NCBI RefSeq assembly: GCF_001006485.1
Contig: NZ_JUET01000134.1
Coordinates: forward strand, 62,001-126,000
Length of the DNA: 64,000 bases
From: Tannerella forsythia
Lineage (GTDB): Bacteria > Bacteroidota > Bacteroidia > Bacteroidales > Tannerellaceae
Reading direction: 5' to 3'
Of this stretch, positions 56,837 through 64,000 are shown piece by piece. Under the pieces are notes generated by a model that saw nothing but the letters and a program-made list of their open reading frames with translations, did no database searches and had not been told where the DNA came from. The translations under genes were made by a program, and so were the position numbers. Within the stretch, counting starts at the first letter, position 1; every line of letters begins with the position of its first letter.

Positions 56837-57814
56837 CTATGATATGATCTCACCTACTTTTAACTTTATTTGTTGCCAACGATCGGCCGGGATTTGCGGC
56901 CCGACGGTTTCAACCACATGAGAGGCCATCACGGCACCGATCGAAGCCATCTGCTTCAATGAGAGTCGTTGCGAATACCCGTACAAGAATCCGGCGGCAA
57001 AGTTATCGCCCGCTCCGGTCGTATCGACAGGTGCATGACTTAAGGCCGGTACATGTACTGTTTCGCCCTGGTGTCCGGCCAATGCTCCGTCTCTCCCGAT
57101 GGTCACTACCGAATATTCAACATCTTTCATGATCTCACGAATGGCCTCAGCCGGAGCAAGGCCGGTATAAGCCTCGGCTTCGCTATCATTCGAGAAAAGA
57201 ATATCTACATATTCGGGAATGACCTGATGCAACATCTCATGAAACCCGTGAACTATATTAAAGTTCGACAGATCAAGTGCTATTTTCAGTCCCAGCTTCT
57301 TTGCGCGACGCAGGATCGGATGAAACAGCTGCTCGTTCGAGATCAGATAACCCTCCATATAAAGACAGTCATACATACGTAATACGTCATCTGTAATCTC
57401 TTCGGCCGTCAGTGTGGCCGCGGGACCGAGAAAAGTCGCCATCGTCCGTTCGCTGTCGGGCGACATCAACACCGTGCAGCATCCCGATATACCGTCCGTT
57501 TGCACGATATGCGGTATCACACTGGCATCGTGTATCGCCGTTGTATAAAAACGGCCGTTCGCATCCGAGCCTACTTTACCTATATAACCGACCGAAGCGC
57601 CTAACAATGCAAGCGCACGCATCGTATTACATACCGATCCGCCCGGAGCCTCCGAACGTTCCAGTCCCGACTGTTCACGCTGAATCGATCGCATCGTTGC
57701 TTCGTCGATCAAATCCATCGCGCCTTTCTTCATCCCGATAGTTTCCAGCGTTGTATCAGTCTCCAGACGCAACAAAACGTCGAGTAATGCATTCCCAATT
57801 CCAATAATTTTCAT
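56837..57814 (-). CDS. PfkB-family carbohydrate/adenosine kinase
   Basis: 325 residues. PfkB signatures: GNALLDVL near the start, PGGSVCNTMRALALLGA (substrate site), and the second signature DTTGAGDNFAAGFLYG with catalytic Asp270 and the anion-hole GAG. It phosphorylates a sugar or nucleoside with ATP; the sequence groups best with adenosine kinase-like members, which I infer only from the N-terminal GNALLDVLLRL form. Single gene with its own promoter. Confidence 0.92.
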   Translation of the reverse strand: MKIIGIGNALLDVLLRLETDTTLETIGMKKGAMDLIDEATMRSIQREQSGLERSEAPGGSVCNTMRALALLGASVGYIGKVGSDANGRFYTTAIHDASVIPHIVQTDGISGCCTVLMSPDSERTMATFLGPAATLTAEEITDDVLRMYDCLYMEGYLISNEQLFHPILRRAKKLGLKIALDLSNFNIVHGFHEMLHQVIPEYVDILFSNDSEAEAYTGLAPAEAIREIMKDVEYSVVTIGRDGALAGHQGETVHVPALSHAPVDTTGAGDNFAAGFLYGYSQRLSLKQMASIGAVMASHVVETVGPQIPADRWQQIKLKVGEIIS

Positions 57815-57835
57815 CTACTCAAAAAAATTTTTGCA

Positions 57836-57843
57836 CAAATATA
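57836..57843 (-). promoter_or_regulatory. -7 element for the PfkB kinase gene
   Basis: TATATTTG on the minus strand, 22 nt before the ATG at 57814. Confidence 0.6.
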
Positions 57844-57865
57844 TTGCATATTTCGAAAATAGCCG

Positions 57866-57873
57866 TATCTTTG
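57866..57873 (+). promoter_or_regulatory. -7 element for tRNA-Asn
   Basis: TATCTTTG, 25 nt before the tRNA 5' end. Confidence 0.65.
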
Positions 57874-57898
57874 CACCGCAATTTTAAGAGAACAACAC

Positions 57899-57972
57899 TC
57901 TTCCTTAGCTCAGTTGGTTAGAGCATCTGACTGTTAATCAGAGGGTCCTTGGTTCAAGTCCAAGAGGAAGAG
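57899..57972 (+). tRNA. tRNA-Asn (GTT)
   Basis: Full cloverleaf: acceptor TCTTCCT / AGGAAGA, D arm GCTC-GAGC, anticodon stem TCTGA/TCAGA with loop CTGTTAA (anticodon GTT), T arm CTTGG-TTCAAGT-CCAAG, discriminator G72. The 3' CCA is not encoded (GCA follows), so it is added by enzyme. Confidence 0.97.
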
Positions 57973-57978
57973 CAAACG

Positions 57979-58019
57979 AGAGGGTGTGTTAAGACGCAAT
58001 ATGTTTTGGCACACCCTCT
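57979..58019 (+). terminator. Hairpin after tRNA-Asn, part of repeat copy 2
   Basis: Stem AGAGGGTGTG / CACACCCTCT (57979-57988 with 58010-58019), 6 nt after the tRNA; same sequence family as 42737-42780. Confidence 0.75.
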
Positions 58020-58052
58020 TCAGGTATGTAAGAAAGGATAAAATTCGGGGGC
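57979..58052 (+). repeat. 75-bp hairpin repeat, copy 2
   Basis: Matches 42739-42812 along its full length apart from a 2-nt insertion in the loop, a 1-nt deletion and scattered substitutions. Confidence 0.85.
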
Positions 58053-58084
58053 GTTACGGAATAAATTATCCCCATTATTGGGGA

Positions 58085-58115
58085 TTTGAGCATACGGCTG
58101 GGGATGCTATCTTTG
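58085..58115 (+). promoter_or_regulatory. Promoter for the TonB-receptor operon
   Basis: TTTG at 58085-58088, 19-nt spacer, TATCTTTG at 58108-58115, then ATG at 58135. Confidence 0.75.
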
Positions 58116-58134
58116 CAATCTGATTATAAAAGCC

Positions 58135-61100
58135 ATGCGTGGATATATTATTGGGGTTATCATATGGTGCTCGGTCTGTACACAGGGTTTGTTCGGCCAG
58201 ACGTTCACAATAACGGGTAAAATACTGAACAGCAAAAGTAAAGAGGGGGTGGGTTTTGCTGCCGTCTCGTTTGCGGATAATCGGTTGTGGACAGTGGCCG
58301 ACGAGGCGGGACGATTCGTACTGAGAGATGTTCCCGGCGGCAAGACTGTATTGCTGGTTCATTGCCTCGGGTACGTCACAAAATCGTTCGATATCGAGGT
58401 CAAAAACGATATGCCGGAGCTTGTATTTCTGCTCGCGGAAGAGAATCTGGCGCTCGACGAAGTTGTAGTCACGGCGCGCCAGAAACCTCGCGAGTTGACA
58501 ACATCCTATACCATTGACCGTACGACGTTGGACCATGCACAGATAACGAATGTGGCCGACATCCTCTCGTTACTGCCAGGTGGAAAAACACCTATAAATC
58601 AAAAACTTACAAAAGATCAACGTTTTGTATTACGGGCATATGGAGGCGAGAAAGGGAACGCTTCGTTCGGAACGGCCGTCGAGGTCGACGGAGTGCGGCT
58701 GCAAAACAACGCAGCCTTCGACGAGACGAGAGGAGTCGATGTGCGGAGCGTCAGCTCAACGAATATCGAATCGGTCGAAATCGTCACGGGTATCCCGTCG
58801 GTCGAGCATGGCGACTTAACGAATGGATTAGTGAAAATCCACACGCGCAAAGGGAAGACGCCGCTGACAGTCGATCTATCGACCTCGCCCGTAAACAAAC
58901 AGGTAGCCGTCAGCAAGGGCTTTTCGCTCGGCAGGGATGCAGGCACGCTCAACACAAGCTTCGAGCATACGAAATCCGTTTCCGACCCGGCTTCTCCATA
59001 CACATCATACACACGCAATGTGTTTACGACGAACTATTCACATACGCTAAACAAAAGCCGGGGAATGCCACTCTCATTCGATCTGGGGCTAGCGGCCAAT
59101 ATCGGCGGCTACGATTCAAAAGCCGACCCCGATGCTTTCAAAGAGACATACACGCATATGCAAAATAACAGTCTGCGAGGGAGTGTAAGCGCCAAATGGC
59201 TGCTTAACAAGGCATGGATCACGAATTTGGAGTTCTCCGGATCGGTCAGTTATTCCGACCGGCTATCGAAGTTAAACACGAACAGAAGCAGTTCGTCGTC
59301 GCAAGCCTCTCTCCATTCGTTGGAACAAGGATATTTCATCGCAACGAACTATGACGAAAACCCGGATGCTCCCGTCCTCCTGCTTACGCGCGGTTACTGG
59401 TACGTGTTACAATATCACGACAGCAAGCCCGTTCACTACGCAGGTAAGATCAAAGCCGACTGGCAGCATCTGTTCGGCTCCCTCTCGCACAAACTCATAG
59501 CCGGTGCCGAACTGAGTAGCAGCAGTAATAAAGGGCGGGGCGTTTACTACAACGATCTGCGCTATGCCCCGACATGGCGTCCGTACCGTTACAATGAAAA
59601 ACCGTCCGTGAATAACATTGCCTGGTACATCGAAGACAAACTGAGCCTGCCCCTCAGGCAGAACGCCTCGCTGCTTGAAGTAACGGCCGGCATACGCACG
59701 GACATGACGATGATCCGCTCTTCAGCCTACGGTACCGTACAGAGCATCTCGCCCAGAGTCAATGCCAAGTGCACCTTGCGCAAAAATGCAGACGGCATGC
59801 TCAGCGACTTCAGCCTCTACGCAGGATGGGGAAAGTCCGTCAAACTCCCCTCGCACGAAGTGCTTTATCCCAGACCGACGTATTCCGACGATCTGGCTTT
59901 CGCCCCCGGCGCCATGGCCGACGGCAGCACGTTTTATGCCTACTACACCACCCGGACACTGCCTCGCCACAACCCCAACCTGCGCTGGCAGCATAACGAA
60001 CAGTATGAATTCCGTACAGAGCTTTCCATCAGCGGTGTAAAGGTTCATCTTTCCTTCTTCCGAAGCCAAACCGTCGATCCGTATATCTGTACCCTCGAAC
60101 ATACGCCTTACTCTTATCGGCTGACCGATCAAAAAGCGCTTGAACAGAGCACCATTCCGTTACAAAACAGACAATATACGATCGACAGGGAGACGGGGCT
60201 CGTCACCGTCTCGGACAAGACCGGCGCACACAGCAGTCATGCGCTCGAATATACGACACGCGATACGTATAAGACCAACTACGTCTATCGGAACGGATCG
60301 CCCATCGAGCGAAACGGCATCGAATGGAAAGTCGAATTCCCACGCATCCCCTCTGTCAGAACAAGGTTTCTCCTCGATGGAAATTACTATCGCTACAAAG
60401 GAGTAGACGAAACGCTGATCGCATCAGTTCCCGCACAGTCCATGACGGACAATACCCCGTTCAGGTACATCGGCTATTACGTCGGCTCGTCGACCACCGC
60501 CACTTCGTACCGCACTGGAGGCAGCATTGTATCAAGCATTCAGCCGGCGTCTCCTTCCGTCTCGAACGGGGGAATCTCCGAAGAAGTGAACCTGAACGTT
60601 ACGACCGAAACGCATATCCCCGCGATCCGAATGATCTTTACCGTAAAACTCGAAGCGTCGTTATATCAATACAGTCGCCGGCTCAGTCAATACAAGGGGC
60701 GAAACTACGGCTTCGTAATGAGCAAACCGGAGCATCTTTCAGGCGAAGATACCGATATTTATCAGGGGGATGTCTATGTAGGTACTTATCCGCTGTATTA
60801 CTCGACGTGGGAAGATCCCGATACGAAGATTCCTTTTGCCGAGAAATTTGCATGGGCGAAAGAAAACGACAAAGAATTATACACCGAATTGGCCAAAATG
60901 GTACTCAAATCGCCAACAAATTATTTTTTCAATCCGAACCGGATATCGCCGTACTTTTCTGCAAATATCCAAATTACGAAAGAAATCGGCAAATTTGCAA
61001 CCATCTCCTTCTATGCCCACAATTTTTTCAACAACATGGGAAAAGTAAAGTTCTCGGAGAATCATATGGAGACCTCTTTATATGAAAGCGGGTTCATTCC

Positions 61101-61140
61101 GCAATTCACCTACGGACTGTCGCTGCGACTGAAACTATAA
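58135..61140 (+). CDS. TonB-dependent outer membrane receptor (not SusC type)
   Basis: 1001 residues. Signal peptide (cleavage near LFGQ, residue 22), a carboxypeptidase-like regulatory domain (about 23-105, ITGKILNSKSKEGVGFAAVS), TonB-box-like LDEVVVTARQKPRE, plug domain (about 120-230, VLRAYGGEKG, VEVDGVRLQ, SVEIVTGIPS), then a large barrel. It differs from SusC proteins in motifs and is not followed by SusD. A metal or other small ligand is plausible. First gene of a three-gene set. Confidence 0.93.
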   Translation: MRGYIIGVIIWCSVCTQGLFGQTFTITGKILNSKSKEGVGFAAVSFADNRLWTVADEAGRFVLRDVPGGKTVLLVHCLGYVTKSFDIEVKNDMPELVFLLAEENLALDEVVVTARQKPRELTTSYTIDRTTLDHAQITNVADILSLLPGGKTPINQKLTKDQRFVLRAYGGEKGNASFGTAVEVDGVRLQNNAAFDETRGVDVRSVSSTNIESVEIVTGIPSVEHGDLTNGLVKIHTRKGKTPLTVDLSTSPVNKQVAVSKGFSLGRDAGTLNTSFEHTKSVSDPASPYTSYTRNVFTTNYSHTLNKSRGMPLSFDLGLAANIGGYDSKADPDAFKETYTHMQNNSLRGSVSAKWLLNKAWITNLEFSGSVSYSDRLSKLNTNRSSSSSQASLHSLEQGYFIATNYDENPDAPVLLLTRGYWYVLQYHDSKPVHYAGKIKADWQHLFGSLSHKLIAGAELSSSSNKGRGVYYNDLRYAPTWRPYRYNEKPSVNNIAWYIEDKLSLPLRQNASLLEVTAGIRTDMTMIRSSAYGTVQSISPRVNAKCTLRKNADGMLSDFSLYAGWGKSVKLPSHEVLYPRPTYSDDLAFAPGAMADGSTFYAYYTTRTLPRHNPNLRWQHNEQYEFRTELSISGVKVHLSFFRSQTVDPYICTLEHTPYSYRLTDQKALEQSTIPLQNRQYTIDRETGLVTVSDKTGAHSSHALEYTTRDTYKTNYVYRNGSPIERNGIEWKVEFPRIPSVRTRFLLDGNYYRYKGVDETLIASVPAQSMTDNTPFRYIGYYVGSSTTATSYRTGGSIVSSIQPASPSVSNGGISEEVNLNVTTETHIPAIRMIFTVKLEASLYQYSRRLSQYKGRNYGFVMSKPEHLSGEDTDIYQGDVYVGTYPLYYSTWEDPDTKIPFAEKFAWAKENDKELYTELAKMVLKSPTNYFFNPNRISPYFSANIQITKEIGKFATISFYAHNFFNNMGKVKFSENHMETSLYESGFIPQFTYGLSLRLKL

Positions 61141-61190
61141 CGAATATGATCTTAATTTTATATGTATAACTAATTAAAAAACAAGGTAAG

Positions 61191-62522
61191 ATGAAGAAGA
61201 TTTTTTATTTGATGATCAGTGCGCTGATTTTGTGCACGTCATGCAAGGATGATGAGAAAGATTTCCAAACCTTTGGAGTCAAAATCCAACTGGCTTATCC
61301 GCAAGGAAGCCCGTTTAAGCCCACCGAAGGCATAGAAGTAACCCTGACCGACATCAAAGGCTCGGCCTTGAAAGAAAAAACCGACAAGACAGGAACGGCC
61401 TCGTTTAACGTACCTTCCGGCGTTTATAAGGCATCGGCAACCGATACGCGTCAAAGCGGCGGCCATTCGTATATCTATAGCGGAATCACGGAAGAATTCA
61501 CGATCTCGGCAGCTACATCGGCCAACCTGTTTGTGCTAAACCTTTCGGAGTCAAAGAAAGGACAGGTCGTAATCAAAGAGCTGTATATCTCAGGATGTCC
61601 TAAGGACGACGGGTCGGGAAACTTCAGTATGGATCAATATGTGATTCTATACAACAATTCCGCCCAACCGGCCAGCCTCGACAATCTATGCCTCGGGATG
61701 ACATTCCCTGTGGCGAACTCCTTTACTCCCAATCAGGACTATAAAGGTGGTAAACTGTTCTATGAAAGCGAAGGATGGGTTCCTGCAGGCAACGGAATCT
61801 GGTATTTCCCAAAAAACGTAACGATCGAGCCGGGCAAGCAAATCCTGATTGCCTTAAACGGCGCGATCGATCATACAAAGACATATACGAAGTCGGTCGA
61901 CCTCAGCAAGCCGGAATACTACTGTGCATACGATATTTCCGTATACGACAACACCTTTTACTATCCGGCACCTTCGGCCGCTATTCCGAGTTCGCATTAT
62001 CTCTCGGCCGTAAAATACGGAATGGGTAATGGTTGGCCGCTGAGCAATACAAGCCCTGCCTTCTTTATTTTCACCACAAAAGACGTCACTCCTGCGGCCT
62101 TTGCCAACGATAAGAACAACCTCAATTACTACCAAGGCAAAATAACTCCGGTCTATGCACGTCTGAAAATAAAAGACGAGTGGGTGCTCGACGGCATCGA
62201 AGTATTCAAAGTCGGTCAAAAAAACAATCAAAAGCGTCTGACGGCAAAAGTAGATGCCGGATACGTCAATCACCAAAACGCGAAGGGCTATACGCTGTAT
62301 CGCAACGTCGATCCGGATGCTACGAAGGCCGTGCCGGGCAATGAAGCGAAACTCGTATATAAATACGACAAAGGCACCGAAATCGACGGCAAGGCCAGCA
62401 CCGACCCGAGCGGTATCGATGCCGAGGCATCGCTCAAGAAAGGGGCACGTATCATCTATATGGACAGCAACAACTCGACGAAAGACTTTCACCAGCGCCG
62501 GCAGTCTTCGTTGAAAGACTAA
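61191..62522 (+). CDS. DUF4876-family lipoprotein
   Basis: 443 residues, lipid Cys18 (LCTSC). N-terminal part is a Cna-B/carboxypeptidase-like beta sandwich (IQLAYPQGSPFKPTEGIEV, TGTASFNVPSGVYKASA, 30-110), then a beta-rich domain starting QVVIKELYISGCPKDDGSG typical of DUF4876. The family is known only by name; it occurs next to TonB-dependent receptors. Encoded 50 nt after the receptor. Confidence 0.82.
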   Translation: MKKIFYLMISALILCTSCKDDEKDFQTFGVKIQLAYPQGSPFKPTEGIEVTLTDIKGSALKEKTDKTGTASFNVPSGVYKASATDTRQSGGHSYIYSGITEEFTISAATSANLFVLNLSESKKGQVVIKELYISGCPKDDGSGNFSMDQYVILYNNSAQPASLDNLCLGMTFPVANSFTPNQDYKGGKLFYESEGWVPAGNGIWYFPKNVTIEPGKQILIALNGAIDHTKTYTKSVDLSKPEYYCAYDISVYDNTFYYPAPSAAIPSSHYLSAVKYGMGNGWPLSNTSPAFFIFTTKDVTPAAFANDKNNLNYYQGKITPVYARLKIKDEWVLDGIEVFKVGQKNNQKRLTAKVDAGYVNHQNAKGYTLYRNVDPDATKAVPGNEAKLVYKYDKGTEIDGKASTDPSGIDAEASLKKGARIIYMDSNNSTKDFHQRRQSSLKD

Positions 62523-62537
62523 TCGTGGAAGAGACAC

Positions 62538-64000
62538 ATGATAGACCGTATGCAGAAACGATTTTATATACGCATGCTGATGTGGATAGGCGGAGTGTTA
62601 AGCTCCGCCTGCATCGCAGCGCAAGACACGACGGGATACCCCGGACGGATCGATTACGGTTATATCAAACGTTCCGATGCGCGGCTTACCGGATACAATG
62701 CAACGGGTATCCGGTATCTGCCCGTCGGGAAGATGGCGGTGGCCGATGTCTTTGCCACAAAGGAAAACGGTGGGTTTATCAATTATCATCAGTCGGACGA
62801 CAGTTACACGCTCGGCGCACAGACCGAGTCGTTCTTCCGTCTCTCGCCGCAAATCGTCTTCTTCGGAGGTATATGCTACCGGTATTTCACAGGCAAAGCT
62901 ATGGGGGGGTCGGCCTTTATCGATCCTTACGAACAACCTTTCGACATTGTGGAATACACCGATACGACACGCGGCGTCAAAAACCTCGAAACGTACCGTT
63001 TGGCCGGAGCGATCAGCACCGACCTGACCCATCGGGTGACACTAAGCGCGAAGGTAGATTATCATGCCGCCAATTACGCCAAACAAAAAGACCTGCGCCA
63101 TAAGAACAGGCTGCTCGACATGTCGGTCACAGCCGGAGCTTCATGGCGTCTTCACGAAACGGTCGAGCTCGGAGCCAATTATTTCTATCGCCGCAGTGTA
63201 GAAGGACTTAATTTCAACGTATATGGCACAACCGACAAACGATATTACTCTCTGATCAGCTATGGCGCGTTTTTCGGTGCCGTCGAAGAATTCGGAGAAA
63301 CCGGCTACACCCAAAAGAATGACAATACCCCCATGTATAACCGTTACCATGGCGCTTCGGTACAACTGCATATCAATCGCTCGGCCGATTTTCGGATGTC
63401 TCACGAACTGACGTACAAGCAGCGTGAAGGCGGGTATGGCAGAAAGGCTTCGGCAAAGGTGCTGCACAGCCGACATCATTCGGATATCTGCGAGTACAAC
63501 GGGGCATTTCTGCTGAAAAGAGGTTCCGCCCATCACCGCCTCGACTTACATCTCGAAAACGAAAGTCTCGAGAACCTCGAAAACGTCTACAAACATGAAA
63601 GTCGGCCGGGCGGCACGACCGTGATCGTATATTACGATCCGCTGAAAGTAGCCGACAAGCAACGACTGAACGCGAGCATCGGCTATACGGCCGATATCGG
63701 AGTGCGGAATTTCAATCCGCAATGGACGTTTAAAGGAGGCATCGACCTGTATCAACGAAAGCAAACCCTGTCGCTTTACCCTTATTACCGCAAACAAACG
63801 ATCCGTTACGTACATTACCACGCCACCGCCGTGCGTAACCTCGTGCGAGGTAAGAACGAGTACGGTATTTCCCTCGGCGCACGCTATACCTCGGGCGGAG
63901 GAACGATGGCTAAAGACGGTCAGTACGCAACGCCCGGCGAAGACCAGACCAAACCGAAATACAACGAACTATACCTCGCCCGCGAATACGAATACCTTAC
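62538..64000 (+). CDS. Outer-membrane barrel protein (DUF6850-like), cut by window end
   Basis: Starts at ATG 62538 (MIDRMQKRFYIRMLMWIGG) with signal peptide cleavage near IAAQ (residue 28), and stays open to the end (487 codons visible). Alternating strands with many Tyr and Arg, such as LDLHLENESLENLENVY and FNPQWTFKGGIDLYQRKQT, indicate an outer-membrane beta-barrel. Position after a DUF4876 gene suggests DUF6850. Missing its C-terminus here. ATG 62550 is an alternative start. Confidence 0.8.
   Translation, partial: MIDRMQKRFYIRMLMWIGGVLSSACIAAQDTTGYPGRIDYGYIKRSDARLTGYNATGIRYLPVGKMAVADVFATKENGGFINYHQSDDSYTLGAQTESFFRLSPQIVFFGGICYRYFTGKAMGGSAFIDPYEQPFDIVEYTDTTRGVKNLETYRLAGAISTDLTHRVTLSAKVDYHAANYAKQKDLRHKNRLLDMSVTAGASWRLHETVELGANYFYRRSVEGLNFNVYGTTDKRYYSLISYGAFFGAVEEFGETGYTQKNDNTPMYNRYHGASVQLHINRSADFRMSHELTYKQREGGYGRKASAKVLHSRHHSDICEYNGAFLLKRGSAHHRLDLHLENESLENLENVYKHESRPGGTTVIVYYDPLKVADKQRLNASIGYTADIGVRNFNPQWTFKGGIDLYQRKQTLSLYPYYRKQTIRYVHYHATAVRNLVRGKNEYGISLGARYTSGGGTMAKDGQYATPGEDQTKPKYNELYLAREYEYL

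Overview
The window is chromosomal DNA from a member of the Bacteroidales, most like the Tannerellaceae/Porphyromonadaceae side of the order. The evidence is: two SusC/SusD pairs plus a third TonB-dependent receptor; many lipoproteins; a protein ending in a type IX secretion (T9SS) C-terminal sorting domain; and Bacteroidetes-type promoters (TAnnTTTG at -7, often with TTTG about 20 nt upstream) in front of most operons. Genus is an inference; no rRNA gene is present.

Layout. 1-3532 (minus strand): five secreted or lipid-anchored proteins of unknown role, including a five-repeat 'beta-flower' protein and a protein with a truncated TPM domain. 3752-7738: a GH30 and a GH2 glycosidase in one operon. 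7723-9861 (minus): a large TPR protein, divergent from lepA (9950-11737). 11738-12617: a long leader region with a 10-C tract and a 21-nt periodic array, ahead of SusC/SusD pair 1 (12618-17240). 17324-20141 (minus): rlmD-mltF, divergent from ppdK (20315-23035). 23204-30976: a Ser/Thr phospho-signalling block of LytTR regulator, membrane FHA protein, very acidic small protein, zinc-ribbon FHA protein, PP2C phosphatase, membrane kinase and two exported proteins. 31348-36361: SusC/SusD pair 2. 36572-39629 (minus): GNAT acetyltransferase, DUF2156 protein, kbl. 39994-42710: ECF sigma factor, membrane/barrel partner and NigD-like lipoprotein. 42981-47305: Yip1-like protein, smpB, Gate-domain permease, T9SS cargo protein, inorganic pyrophosphatase. 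47306-51186: a histidine kinase and an orphan ECF sigma factor among remnants of IS4-, IS630- and IS30-type transposase genes. 51187-54044: DUF1266 protein, trmB, mrp. 54588-57814: a small AT-rich secreted protein, then ctpA and a PfkB-family sugar kinase on the minus strand. 57899-57972: tRNA-Asn. 58135-64000: TonB-dependent receptor, DUF4876 lipoprotein and a barrel protein cut by the window end.

How the parts work together. The Sus pairs and exported glycosidases point to uptake and breakdown of host or dietary glycans. The most unusual block is 23204-30976, where writer (kinase), eraser (PP2C) and two readers (FHA) of phospho-Ser/Thr sit with a 75-residue protein that has no Lys or Arg and seven Thr, a plausible phospho-ligand. 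Other points of interest are a 75-bp hairpin repeat present twice, a 21-nt periodic array before susC, a trmB promoter so close to its ATG that the mRNA may be leaderless, and the cluster of decayed insertion sequences.
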